From NCBI GenBank assembly GCA_030602845.1, contig JAUVYZ010000031.1, forward strand, positions 1-11,517: a DNA stretch of 11,517 bases, written 5' to 3'. The notes beneath the pieces are model-generated. The model did not search any database, was not told the DNA's origin, and worked only from the letters and a program-made list of their open reading frames with translations. Shown here in pieces: positions 1 through 6,746 of the stretch. Both the position numbers and the translations under genes were made by a program. The DNA is from Phycisphaerae bacterium. GTDB lineage: Bacteria > Planctomycetota > Phycisphaerae > Sedimentisphaerales > Anaerobacaceae. The first letter of the stretch is position 1. Every line of letters begins with the position of its first letter.

Positions 1-918
1 AATACCAAGCAGGTTGCTCAAACGTGGAAGCCGCAACGTTACTAGCTTCTGCGCCGGCTTTTTGGGATAAATATCCACCACGCCTTTGGCCACTTTACCG
101 CCCGCTGCCTGAGTGATTAATTGTGCGGTGCGTTTGGAGGCCCAGTCCACCATTTCAATGTCCACGGTCCGTTCGAATCGAAAAGCCGCCTCTGAAGGCA
201 GGCCGAGTCTGCGAGACGTTGTGCGCACACTCACCGGGTCAAAGTACGCATCCTCCAGAAGAACTGTCGCGGTAGTTTCGCTTACCTCGGTATGCAGGCC
301 ACCCATAACGCCGGCTATGGCCACAGCGCTTCGTGCATCGGCAATGACCAGCATATTAGTGTCCAGCTCACACGTTGTGCCATCGATACTGAGTATGCGT
401 TCGCCGGCAGCGGCTTTTCTGACAATGATTTTGCCCTCAGCGATTCTGGCATAATCGAAGGCGTGCGGCGGCTGACCGGTCTCCATCATCGCATAGTTCG
501 CTGCGTCAACCACATTATTGACGCTCCGCAGCCCGACGGCTTCGAGTCGCTTCCTGAGCCAATCCGGGGATGGGCCAACTTTGACGCCCTCAATAATCCG
601 GGCGGTATATCGGCCGCACAAATCCGGCTCGATAATTTCAACGCCGGCAAATTCCGCAACGTCTTTGTCCGATTCATTTAGCTTGACGGCCGGGAGCTCT
701 AATTCTTTGCCCGTTGCAGCAGCCAGCTCGCGGGCAATGCCGATATGGCCCAAACAATCGCCGCGATTGCTGGTTACCTCAACGTCGATTACGGCATCGC
801 CATCGAGATGTTCTATTCCTTCGCAGGGAAGTCCTAAATCGCTCAAAATCTCAGCGATTTGGTCGACAGGACGGCCAATCTCTATATAGTCATTCAACCA
901 GCTCAGTAAAACCTTCAT
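1..918 (-). CDS. pheT: Phenylalanyl-tRNA synthetase beta subunit, 5' part, short form
   Basis: Beta subunit of the cytoplasmic phenylalanine-tRNA ligase, which with PheS charges tRNA-Phe. The first 306 codons are present; the reading frame is open to the left edge, so the C-terminal part is missing. It starts MKVLLSWLNDYIE. The B3/B4 core is clear: DVEVTSNRGDCLG (residues 45-57), RSVNNVVDAANYAMMETGQP (131-150), IAGVMGG (201-207) and RTTSRRLGLPSEAAFRFER (232-250). The start is at 918, with AAGGTG at 932-927 eight bases upstream. Oddity: residues 30-41 run straight from the N-terminal helical segment into the B3 core, so the EMAP/OB tRNA-binding domain (about 110 residues, near 40-150 in the E. 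coli protein) is absent. pheS is not upstream, where it usually lies; a divergent, unrelated gene is there. Identity is close to certain; total length is unknown. Confidence 0.95.
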   Translation of the reverse strand, partial: MKVLLSWLNDYIEIGRPVDQIAEILSDLGLPCEGIEHLDGDAVIDVEVTSNRGDCLGHIGIARELAAATGKELELPAVKLNESDKDVAEFAGVEIIEPDLCGRYTARIIEGVKVGPSPDWLRKRLEAVGLRSVNNVVDAANYAMMETGQPPHAFDYARIAEGKIIVRKAAAGERILSIDGTTCELDTNMLVIADARSAVAIAGVMGGLHTEVSETTATVLLEDAYFDPVSVRTTSRRLGLPSEAAFRFERTVDIEMVDWASKRTAQLITQAAGGKVAKGVVDIYPKKPAQKLVTLRLPRLSNLLGI

Positions 919-957
919 AATGAAAACACCTTAAAACAAGACTTTGAATTTGGCAAT

Positions 958-986
958 AACTTAACGCTCAGAAGCACCGCTGTCAA
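958..986 (-). promoter_or_regulatory. Candidate sigma70 promoter of pheT
   Basis: On the minus strand a perfect TTGACA (986-981) is followed, after 17 bases, by TAAGTT (963-958), which matches only three of six -10 positions. It lies about 40 bases upstream of the pheT start, in the divergent spacer. The strong -35 and correct spacing support it; the weak -10 keeps confidence moderate. Confidence 0.4.
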
Positions 987-1017
987 CCCCGTTAGAAATC
1001 TACCTGGGATGTTTTAT

Positions 1018-1046
1018 TTGATTTATACCTGATATGCGGATATACT
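1018..1046 (+). promoter_or_regulatory. Candidate sigma70 promoter of the Tat-exported enolase-superfamily gene
   Basis: TTGATT (1018-1023), a 17-base spacer, then TATACT (1041-1046): four and five matches to the consensus hexamers. Transcription would start near 1053, giving a leader of about 45 bases before the ATG at 1099. Its -35 lies about 30 bases from the opposing pheT -35, so the two promoters are back to back. Confidence 0.5.
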
Positions 1047-1098
1047 TCGTATCTGAAGAAATGTTGAATGGGGGCTTACATAAGCAGGAGAATGACCA

Positions 1099-2334
1099 AT
1101 GAAGAACAGTCGGCGTGATTTCCTTAAAGCAGTTGCTGTATTGGGGGTAACGTCAAGCCAGTTAATAAAGCCAGAGAAAGGCCGGGCCCAAAGTCGCAGC
1201 AGGTTAAAAAGCGGGCACAAGGTAATCGGTATCAAGAAAGGCATGAAAATTAAGAGCATCGAGACCTTCACCCGCGGTAATGTAAGTATTGTTCGCCTCC
1301 GCACCGACGACGGGGCCGAGGGATACGGCCAGATATCCACGTACGATGCCGACATCTCCGCAATGATTATGCACCGCAAGATAGCGAGGCACGCGCTTGG
1401 CAAGGACCCAGCCGACATCGACGCTATCGTGGACCGGTGTATCGAGGCGAACTATAAGTATCCGTGGTCATTTGTTTGTCGGGCTTTGGCGGGTCTTGAT
1501 ACCGCGATATGGGACCTTCACGGCAAGCGCGAAAAAAGAAGTGTATGTGAGCTGCTGGGTGGAAAGCCACGGCCAATACGCGCATACGGCTCGAGTATGA
1601 GGCGGGACATCAAACCGGCAGACGAAGCCAATCGGCTGGTCCGTCTCAGGAACACAAAGGGCTTCCGCGCATTCAAGATTCGTATCGGGAAGGTATGCGG
1701 GCACGATGATGACCAGTGGCCCGGCCGAACTGAGGCGCTTGTCCCGACTGTCCGTAAGGCCATCGGCGATGACGTGTCGTTGCTGGTGGATGCCAACAGT
1801 TGCTACACGCCGCCCAGGGCGATTGAGGTCGGCAGGATTCTGGAAGATAATGACGTCTGCCACTTCGAGGAGCCCTGCCCATACTGGGAGCTGGAATGGA
1901 CGGCCAAGGTGACGGCGGCGATTAAGGTCCCGGTGGCCGGGGGAGAGCAGGACAACGACTTAGCTCAGTGGCGGCGGATGATACGTATGCGTGCCGTCGA
2001 TATCGTCCAGCCTGACATCTGCTATGTCGGCGGATTGACGCGGGCACTGCGGGTCGCTGCGATGGCGGCCGAGGCAAAGATGCCGGTTGTGCCTCATTCG
2101 GCCAATCTGGCGATGGTTACCGTTTTCACGCTGCATATGCTGGCGGCGATACCCAACGCCGGGCCTCATCTGGAGTTTTCCATCGAGCCGACGAACTGGA
2201 CCAGAGACCTGTATCACCCTCAACTGGAGGTGCGAGATGGGCTGGTGGCTATCCCGGACGGGCCCGGCTGGGGCGTAACGGTCAACCATAATTGGATAGC
2301 AAAGGCAACACGCGATATAAGCGAACGCGGATAA
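1099..2334 (+). CDS. Tat-exported mandelate racemase/muconate lactonizing-type enzyme (enolase superfamily)
   Basis: A 411-residue enzyme that probably removes a proton alpha to a carboxylate (dehydratase or racemase of a sugar acid); the substrate cannot be read from sequence. It begins with a twin-arginine signal, SRRDFLK (4-10), and a short hydrophobic stretch to about 23, so export of the folded, metal-loaded enzyme is likely. The capping domain spans about 50-165. Barrel residues placed by alignment from memory with mandelate racemase: K193-x-R195 on the second strand, metal ligands D231 (VDAN), E257 or E258 (FEEP) and E283 (GGEQ), the acid/base dyad D306 (QPD) and H333 (VPHS), and E359. 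This is the mandelate racemase subgroup pattern, with Arg in place of the second Lys of KxK. CAGGAG (1085-1090) lies eight bases before the ATG. It looks monocistronic. The family is certain, the reaction is not. Confidence 0.9.
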   Translation: MKNSRRDFLKAVAVLGVTSSQLIKPEKGRAQSRSRLKSGHKVIGIKKGMKIKSIETFTRGNVSIVRLRTDDGAEGYGQISTYDADISAMIMHRKIARHALGKDPADIDAIVDRCIEANYKYPWSFVCRALAGLDTAIWDLHGKREKRSVCELLGGKPRPIRAYGSSMRRDIKPADEANRLVRLRNTKGFRAFKIRIGKVCGHDDDQWPGRTEALVPTVRKAIGDDVSLLVDANSCYTPPRAIEVGRILEDNDVCHFEEPCPYWELEWTAKVTAAIKVPVAGGEQDNDLAQWRRMIRMRAVDIVQPDICYVGGLTRALRVAAMAAEAKMPVVPHSANLAMVTVFTLHMLAAIPNAGPHLEFSIEPTNWTRDLYHPQLEVRDGLVAIPDGPGWGVTVNHNWIAKATRDISERG

Positions 2335-2395
2335 TAGTCGCCTGGGGTTTTGCAAGCCCCCCGTCGCCAGCTTTCAACGCAGGAGGCATAAAAAA

Positions 2396-2491
2396 TTGTC
2401 AACAGCCAAATTTGGGCTTTTATCTTCTTGCTTTTCCTTTATAATAGGGCTGTTAAACCGCGTTAAGCGATTGAAAGGAGTTCTGTTATGA
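2396..2491 (+). CDS. Possible small ORF, 31 codons, coupled to the RDD gene
   Basis: A TTG-started frame preceded by a full AGGAGG (2381-2386) nine bases upstream. It would encode a hydrophobic segment (residues 6-20, with FSFIIGLL at 13-20) followed by a basic tail (NRVKRLK, 21-27). Its TGA at 2489-2491 overlaps the ATG of the RDD gene as ATGA, the classic layout of translational coupling. Against it: the start is TTG, the length is within chance, and a perfect TATAAT (2440-2445) lies inside it, so only transcripts from further upstream would carry it. No homologue is recognised. Confidence 0.22.
   Translation: MSTAKFGLLSSCFSFIIGLLNRVKRLKGVLL
2406..2445 (+). promoter_or_regulatory. Candidate RDD-gene promoter with upstream palindrome
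   Basis: A perfect -10 box TATAAT (2440-2445) lies 42 bases before the ATG at 2488. No good -35 lies at 16-18 bases. Instead a perfect 10-base palindrome, CCAAATTTGG (2406-2415), sits about 24 bases upstream of the -10, where an activator or repressor could bind. The -10 box is seen directly; an operator role is inference. Confidence 0.4.
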
Positions 2492-3006
2492 AAACACAAG
2501 GTGTTAACGTTGAGGGCAGTGTCGTTTATGCAGGTTTCTGGCGGCGGTTCGCTGCATTTCTAATTGATGCACTACTGATTTTGACCGTCATGGGGATACT
2601 GTACTTCATTTTCATCGGGCTATTCGTAATGGTCTGCGCGATTGCTAATGCAGGGACGATACAGTCGAAAGAGGACCCGGCAGCCCTCATTTTAGTGGGA
2701 CTCGGAGCGGGATTCGGTGTGATTATTCTCAGCCTTATTATTTCCGACACTGTCATCTGCTGGCTTTACTTTGCCCTGATGGAAAGCAGCGCAAAGCAGG
2801 CGACACTCGGTAAGATAGCTTTGCGGATTGTTGTTACCGACGCGAACGGTCAGAGGATTAGCTTTGGTCGCGCGACCGGCAGGCATTTTGCCAAAATCGT
2901 CTCCCGCATAATACTGCGCATCGGCTTTATTATGGCCGGCTTTACCAGGAAGAAACAGACCCTGCACGATATGATGTCCGACTGCCTGGTGGTTAAGAAG
3001 GGATAA
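2488..3006 (+). CDS. RDD-family integral membrane protein
   Basis: A 172-residue membrane protein of the RDD family (Pfam RDD), whose molecular role is mostly unknown; some members have been linked to ion transport. The hallmarks are visible: GFWRRFAAFLIDALL (16-30) carries the family Arg (R20) and first Asp (D27); QATLGKIALRIVVTD (104-118) is the conserved loop; LHDMMSDCLVV (159-169) carries the last Asp (D161 or D165). Three hydrophobic segments lie at about 22-50, 66-95 and 135-152. AAAGGAG (2474-2480) is seven bases before the ATG. It has no operon partner downstream, where the convergent hemC ends. The family call is firm; function is unknown. Confidence 0.88.
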   Translation: MKTQGVNVEGSVVYAGFWRRFAAFLIDALLILTVMGILYFIFIGLFVMVCAIANAGTIQSKEDPAALILVGLGAGFGVIILSLIISDTVICWLYFALMESSAKQATLGKIALRIVVTDANGQRISFGRATGRHFAKIVSRIILRIGFIMAGFTRKKQTLHDMMSDCLVVKKG

Positions 3007-3143
3007 GCCAACTACGGTCCGATTGCCGGGGCCGGCGCCTACCAGAAAACGGAGGACGAATATCGAATATCCGGGCTTGGCCATCCTCCATCAGGAGTCC
3101 CGAGGACCACCTGGGAGAACAAGGAATAACGAATTATGAAGTT

Positions 3144-3183
3144 GAGATTGCTTTGCTGCGCTCGCAATGACATAGTATGTCAT
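3144..3183 (+). repeat. Dispersed palindromic repeat at the hemC 3' end
   Basis: Read on the minus strand, 3172-3144 begins TGTCATTGCGAGCG and ends GCAATCTC. I recognise this from memory as a short dispersed repeat seen in many unrelated bacterial genomes. ATTGC (3147-3151) pairs with GCAAT (3164-3168). An adjoining palindrome, ATGACATA-G-TATGTCAT (3167-3183), overlaps the hemC stop codon (3180-3182). The repeat lies between the converging RDD and hemC genes and could form a hairpin in either transcript; neither side has a clear U-run, so terminator function is uncertain. The rest of the gap (3007-3143) holds no gene that I can see. Confidence 0.55.
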
Positions 3184-4106
3184 CTTTGCAAGTCGTCTAA
3201 AATCTCGGTGCCGCCGGCGTGGAGGAGCTGGCTGGCGAGTTTTTTGGCGAGTTTGCCGGCCTGTGCGGCGGGGCCTTTAATCCGGCGCCTGATGAAATTT
3301 TGGCCTTGTAAATCCGATATAAATGCGGTGATTTCCATATCATCTCCGTCAATCCTTGCAAAAGCACCCACCGGGGCGTGACATCCGCACTGCATTGTTG
3401 TCAACACTTGTCTCTCTGCAAAGGTAATCATCGAAGCTTTTTTGTCATTCAGGGCGGCGACGAGATTAGTTGTCGTGGTATCATCACTTCTTGTCTGAAC
3501 GGCGAGTGCGCCCTGGGCCGGGGCGGGGATGAATTGCTCCGGGTCGAAACAGAAAGAGATTTTCTTCGCCAGGCCGAGCCGTTCTATCCCGGCCCGTGCT
3601 AAAATAATTGCGTCAAATTTTCCTTCTTCGAGCCGCCTTACTCGCGTTAAGACATTTCCTCTAATAGACGTCGGCTCGAGGTCTTCTCTTAAGTGTTTGA
3701 GCTGAGCGGCCCGTCTTAGACTCGAAGTGCCTATCTTTGCGGATTGACGAAGCTGCTCGATTGAATCAGCCGAGTCGGTTGCTATCAAACAATCTTCGGC
3801 AAATTGCCTTTCACAGACCGCAGCGATGGTCAGTCCCTCCCGCGGGCGCGTTGGTAAATCCTTGAAGCTGTGAACAGCGAAGTCGGCGTCTGAAGTTAGT
3901 AGAGCATCTTCGACCTGCGAGGTGAAAAAGCCGGTGTCCCTGAGATTCCAGAGAACTGTACGCCTGTCGCGGTCGCCACTTGTGGTTATCTTTTTGGTCT
4001 CGATTCGTATGTCGGGGTGGATTTTTTTTAGGGCAGAGATGACAATTTCGGTTTGAGCAATGGCGAGCCGGCCGCCACGAGTTGCGACGGTAAGAAGTTT
4101 CCTCAT
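3180..4106 (-). CDS. hemC: Hydroxymethylbilane synthase (porphobilinogen deaminase)
   Basis: Condenses four porphobilinogens into hydroxymethylbilane in the cytoplasmic heme pathway. At 308 residues it is full length. The dipyrromethane-cofactor cysteine is C242 in QCGCHAPVGAFA (239-250), the same number as in E. coli. The catalytic Asp is D83 in HSFKDLPT (79-86), and the cofactor-binding arginines are R131 and R132 in GTSSLRR (126-132), with R10 near the N-terminus. Oddities: the first loop reads RGGRLA (10-15), with Gly where the family usually has Ser, and the active-site loop reads DTGFFTSQVE (57-66) where E. coli has GKGLFVKELE, losing its lysines. Its ATG shares one base with the hemA stop (TGATG), so translation is probably coupled. 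hemD does not follow; the next feature is a repeat. Confidence 0.96.
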   Translation of the reverse strand: MRKLLTVATRGGRLAIAQTEIVISALKKIHPDIRIETKKITTSGDRDRRTVLWNLRDTGFFTSQVEDALLTSDADFAVHSFKDLPTRPREGLTIAAVCERQFAEDCLIATDSADSIEQLRQSAKIGTSSLRRAAQLKHLREDLEPTSIRGNVLTRVRRLEEGKFDAIILARAGIERLGLAKKISFCFDPEQFIPAPAQGALAVQTRSDDTTTTNLVAALNDKKASMITFAERQVLTTMQCGCHAPVGAFARIDGDDMEITAFISDLQGQNFIRRRIKGPAAQAGKLAKKLASQLLHAGGTEILDDLQR

Positions 4107-5377
4107 CAGTCGCCTTCATCCTGTGAAAGGAACATTTTGTTTATCAAGTCAACGGCCTGAATCTGTTCCGTACTCAACTCTTCGTCTCCGCCATCTTTAA
4201 TAAAGCTGATTGGCCCGTGGAGTATTTTCTTAACGAGCGATTCGGCGAAAAGCTTCAGCTTGTCACTGTTGCCTTCTCCAAAGTCCTTCGCATACCGCCT
4301 GGCTTCGGTGTGAGCAAGTTTAAGACCTTCCTGCGTCAATCGTGAAATTAGCGGCACAAGATTTAGTGAGTGCAACCAGTTAGAAAAATTATCGGTAAAT
4401 TCCGCAACAATCGCCCGGGCTTTTGGAATTTCACTACTGCGTTTTTTCTTATTACAACTTATTTGCTGATTCAAATCATCAATGTTGTAGAGTGAAACAC
4501 ATTCAACTCGACTGATATCCGGGTCTATGTCCCTCGGCACAGCAATATCTATCATCAATATTGGTTTCTCTCTGCGAGCCAGGTCATTCTTAAGCATCTC
4601 GTATGTAACTACCGGCTCGTCAGCGGCTGTGGAGCTAATCAGCAAATCAACTTCAGCCAATTTTCCGGCTATATCGGCCCGGCCGATTATCTCCTCTGTC
4701 CTAAGCCGTGCAGCCATAGTTTCTGCTTTCTGCGGATTGCGATTTGCTATAATCAACCGCGGCAGTGACGCTTTGAGTAGATAGGTTGCCACAAGCTCGG
4801 CGTTTTCCCCGGCACCTAACACCATTGCTGTAGCGGCGGACAAATCGATTTTTTTCTTAGCCAATTCCACAGCAGCCAAACTGATGGAAACGGCGCCGCA
4901 ATTGATGCTCGTATGTGTTCGCACGGCCTTTCCTACGCGAAAGGCATTGTGGAAGAGCCGGTGAAATATCAATTTACTCATTCGGCAATCAAGTGACATC
5001 GTGTAAGCGGATTTTACCTGCGATAAAATCTGATTTTCACCAAGCATCTGTGAATCAAGACCCGCGGCCACTTCGAAAAGATGGCGAACAGTATCAATCC
5101 CGGCATATCTGCGGCTATATTTGGCCCAGGTATCGACGGCGACAGGCCTTACCTGCCCAATAAGCTCTGTTAGAAACGCATTACAATCGAAGCTTTTTTT
5201 TGCATAAAGATAGAATTCAATCCGATTGCAGGTCTCAAGAATTGCGGCCTCGCTAACGGCCTCTTCGGCGTGCATTTTTTTCAGCATAAAACACCGCTGC
5301 TCCGGCGTAAAACTGACCTTCTCGCGCACCTCTACGGGGCAATTATGATAAGTTAGTATATTGGCAACAAGCTTCAT
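4106..5377 (-). CDS. hemA: Glutamyl-tRNA reductase
   Basis: Reduces glutamyl-tRNA to glutamate-1-semialdehyde with NADPH, the committed step of C5-pathway heme synthesis. The 423-residue protein has the catalytic domain with nucleophile C50 in ETCNRIEFY (48-56), the motif GLDSQMLGENQILSQVKSAY (106-125), the NADPH-binding GAGENAEL (188-195), DIAVPRDIDP (277-286) and the C-terminal helical dimerisation domain. I chose the ATG at 5377 because the product then begins MKLVANILTYHNCPVEVREK, in register with the family, and AGGAG sits eight bases upstream. The same frame stays open to a TTG at 5476, which would add 33 mostly hydrophobic residues, but a TATAAT lies inside that stretch. The first motif has YHN where LNH is usual. 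It is the first gene of hemA-hemC, overlapping hemC by one base. Confidence 0.95.
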   Translation of the reverse strand: MKLVANILTYHNCPVEVREKVSFTPEQRCFMLKKMHAEEAVSEAAILETCNRIEFYLYAKKSFDCNAFLTELIGQVRPVAVDTWAKYSRRYAGIDTVRHLFEVAAGLDSQMLGENQILSQVKSAYTMSLDCRMSKLIFHRLFHNAFRVGKAVRTHTSINCGAVSISLAAVELAKKKIDLSAATAMVLGAGENAELVATYLLKASLPRLIIANRNPQKAETMAARLRTEEIIGRADIAGKLAEVDLLISSTAADEPVVTYEMLKNDLARREKPILMIDIAVPRDIDPDISRVECVSLYNIDDLNQQISCNKKKRSSEIPKARAIVAEFTDNFSNWLHSLNLVPLISRLTQEGLKLAHTEARRYAKDFGEGNSDKLKLFAESLVKKILHGPISFIKDGGDEELSTEQIQAVDLINKMFLSQDEGD

Positions 5378-5432
5378 TCGTGCCGCTCCTGAGCTTTTTA
5401 GCGTTCGATTGTAATAGATTGTAAGCAAGGTA

Positions 5433-5460
5433 ATTATAAATATCAACCCCAAACCTACAA
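5433..5460 (-). promoter_or_regulatory. Candidate hemA-hemC promoter
   Basis: On the minus strand TTGTAG (5460-5455), a 16-base spacer and a perfect TATAAT (5438-5433). Transcription would start near 5426, leaving a leader of about 50 bases before the ATG at 5377. It lies within the possible hydrophobic N-terminal extension of hemA and argues for the shorter protein. Confidence 0.45.
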
Positions 5461-5524
5461 CACAGGCAATTTCCAACTTTCAGAATCCTTGCCCGGCAAT
5501 GACATCGTGGTGTGCCGAATATGC

Positions 5525-5552
5525 TTGCAAATAGCCCTGTTTTTGCCATAAT
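5525..5552 (+). promoter_or_regulatory. Candidate promoter of the resB-ccsA pair
   Basis: TTGCAA (5525-5530), a 16-base spacer and CATAAT (5547-5552), with four and five consensus matches. It is divergent from the hemA promoter, about 65 bases away, so one regulator could control both directions. Transcription would begin near 5559. Confidence 0.42.
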
Positions 5553-5648
5553 CACTAATCGCTTTGCAGGCATTGGGTAGTCTGTGTGTTACAGAAATTC
5601 TTAGGAAAATACAATAAAAAGCTCGCTAAGGGCGGGATTGGTGTGGCG

Positions 5649-6746
5649 ATGGGCATAAAGGAAAGCTCTAAAAAGAAGTTCAGACGTGTCGTGATGTGGT
5701 CTGCTCTGACGCTGATCATATTATTGATTTTCCTGTCGGTCTACGGGGCATTTCTCGGCGCCGAGCGGACACAAAGACTCGTCAACACGCTTCCGTTGAC
5801 GGTTTACTGGCTGTCGTTCGTACTTATACTGATTGCCGGGCTTGTGGTATTCCGGCGACTGGTTCGGGTGCCTTCACTTCTGCTAATCCACGCCGGCTGT
5901 GTGCTTATTCTTGCAGGGGCTATGTGGGGCTCGGACGCCGGACATAAACTGCAGGAACAGCTCTTCGGAATCGATAAAATTCGAACAGGGCGTATGGTGA
6001 TTTACGAAGGACACACCGAGAACCATGTTCTGCTCGAACAGGGCCAGACGCCTAAGGAACTGCCCTTCTCAATTCACCTGAAGGATTTTCGCCTCGAATA
6101 CTACAAACCCGGCAGTATCCTAGTCTATATGCCCGACGACACAACCCGCCGGATACCCGCGGAAACAGGCTCCGAACACAACCTCGGCGGTGAAGTCGGT
6201 AAAGTCAAAATCGTCCGGACCTTCGAGCGATTCCGATTGAACATCGAAGACGACCGACGAGAAGCAATAGACGCACCCGATGGTGAGCTCATGCCCGCCC
6301 TGGAAGTCATCATCGAAAAGCCAGACGGCTCCCAGCTCAAAAGATATGTCTTCGAACCCTCACAAGGCTATATGTACAAGGACAACTTCCAAATGAGCTA
6401 CCTGCGAATGATAAGCGACTACATAAGCGAGCTGCAGATAATTGAAAACGACAAAGTCGTTGCCGAGAAGAACATCGAAGTGAATCATCCTCTTCACTAC
6501 GGCGGATACCACTTTTATCAGCACCGTTACGATGCCGAAGCCGGCCAGTACACTGTTCTCGAAGTCACTTCCGACACCGGCCTGAACCTCGTCTATGGCG
6601 GATACCTGATGCTGTGCATCGGCGTTTTCTGGCAACTATGGTTGAGACACATATTTACAGGAATAAAATTAAAAAAATTGAGAAATACCCCCCCCCCAAT
6701 AAATTGGGGGGCTAAATACTCTGGATTCCTGCTTTCGCAGGAATGA
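5649..6746 (+). CDS. resB: ResB-like cytochrome c biogenesis protein (System II, CcsB part)
   Basis: Partner of CcsA in the System II cytochrome c synthase, which moves heme outward and presents it to apocytochrome c. From the ATG at 5649 it has 365 residues: transmembrane segments at about 15-37, 49-69, 74-94 and 312-331, with a periplasmic domain between the third and fourth. Family marks are LLLIHAGCVLILAG (77-90) with H81, matching the TM-His of Helicobacter hepaticus CcsBA (H77), and NHPLHYGGYHFYQ (279-291) before the last segment. The start is uncertain: a GTG at 5586 would add 21 residues, and no site has an ideal Shine-Dalgarno sequence (AAGGG at 5628-5632 is the best). Oddity: the last ~20 residues (346-365) come from a C10 tract and two palindromes, and the stop codon lies in the second. 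ccsA starts ten bases later. Confidence 0.85.
   Translation: MGIKESSKKKFRRVVMWSALTLIILLIFLSVYGAFLGAERTQRLVNTLPLTVYWLSFVLILIAGLVVFRRLVRVPSLLLIHAGCVLILAGAMWGSDAGHKLQEQLFGIDKIRTGRMVIYEGHTENHVLLEQGQTPKELPFSIHLKDFRLEYYKPGSILVYMPDDTTRRIPAETGSEHNLGGEVGKVKIVRTFERFRLNIEDDRREAIDAPDGELMPALEVIIEKPDGSQLKRYVFEPSQGYMYKDNFQMSYLRMISDYISELQIIENDKVVAEKNIEVNHPLHYGGYHFYQHRYDAEAGQYTVLEVTSDTGLNLVYGGYLMLCIGVFWQLWLRHIFTGIKLKKLRNTPPPINWGAKYSGFLLSQE
6688..6711 (+). repeat. C10 homopolymer and C/G-rich inverted repeat inside the resB 3' end
   Basis: Ten consecutive C (6688-6697) lead into a perfect 8-bp inverted repeat: CCCCCCAA (6692-6699), loop TAAA, TTGGGGGG (6704-6711). It is translated as TPPPINWG. Such a tract is prone to slippage. 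With one C more, the frame ends at TAA 6712-6714 (window numbering); with one fewer, it ends at the TAA of CAATAA directly after the tract. Both give a somewhat shorter tail and leave the transmembrane core unchanged. Confidence 0.8.

Noticed and set aside
113..889. Plus-strand open frames at the left edge
   Set aside because: They lie opposite pheT, whose minus-strand frame is open for 306 codons with full family motifs; the plus frames show no recognisable protein.
2344..2360. Hairpin GGGGTTT-TGC-AAGCCCC after the enolase-superfamily gene
   Set aside because: It has a three-base loop with one wobble pair and no T-run after it (CCGTCGCC follows), so it is not a convincing intrinsic terminator.
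3025..3036. GC-rich palindrome GCCGGGGCCGGC after the RDD gene
   Set aside because: Five-base arms with two bases between cannot form a normal hairpin, and no T-run follows; likely chance.
5343..5573. Minus-strand frame of 76 codons upstream of hemA
   Set aside because: It overlaps the hemA start in another frame, has no ribosome binding site that I can see and no recognisable features.
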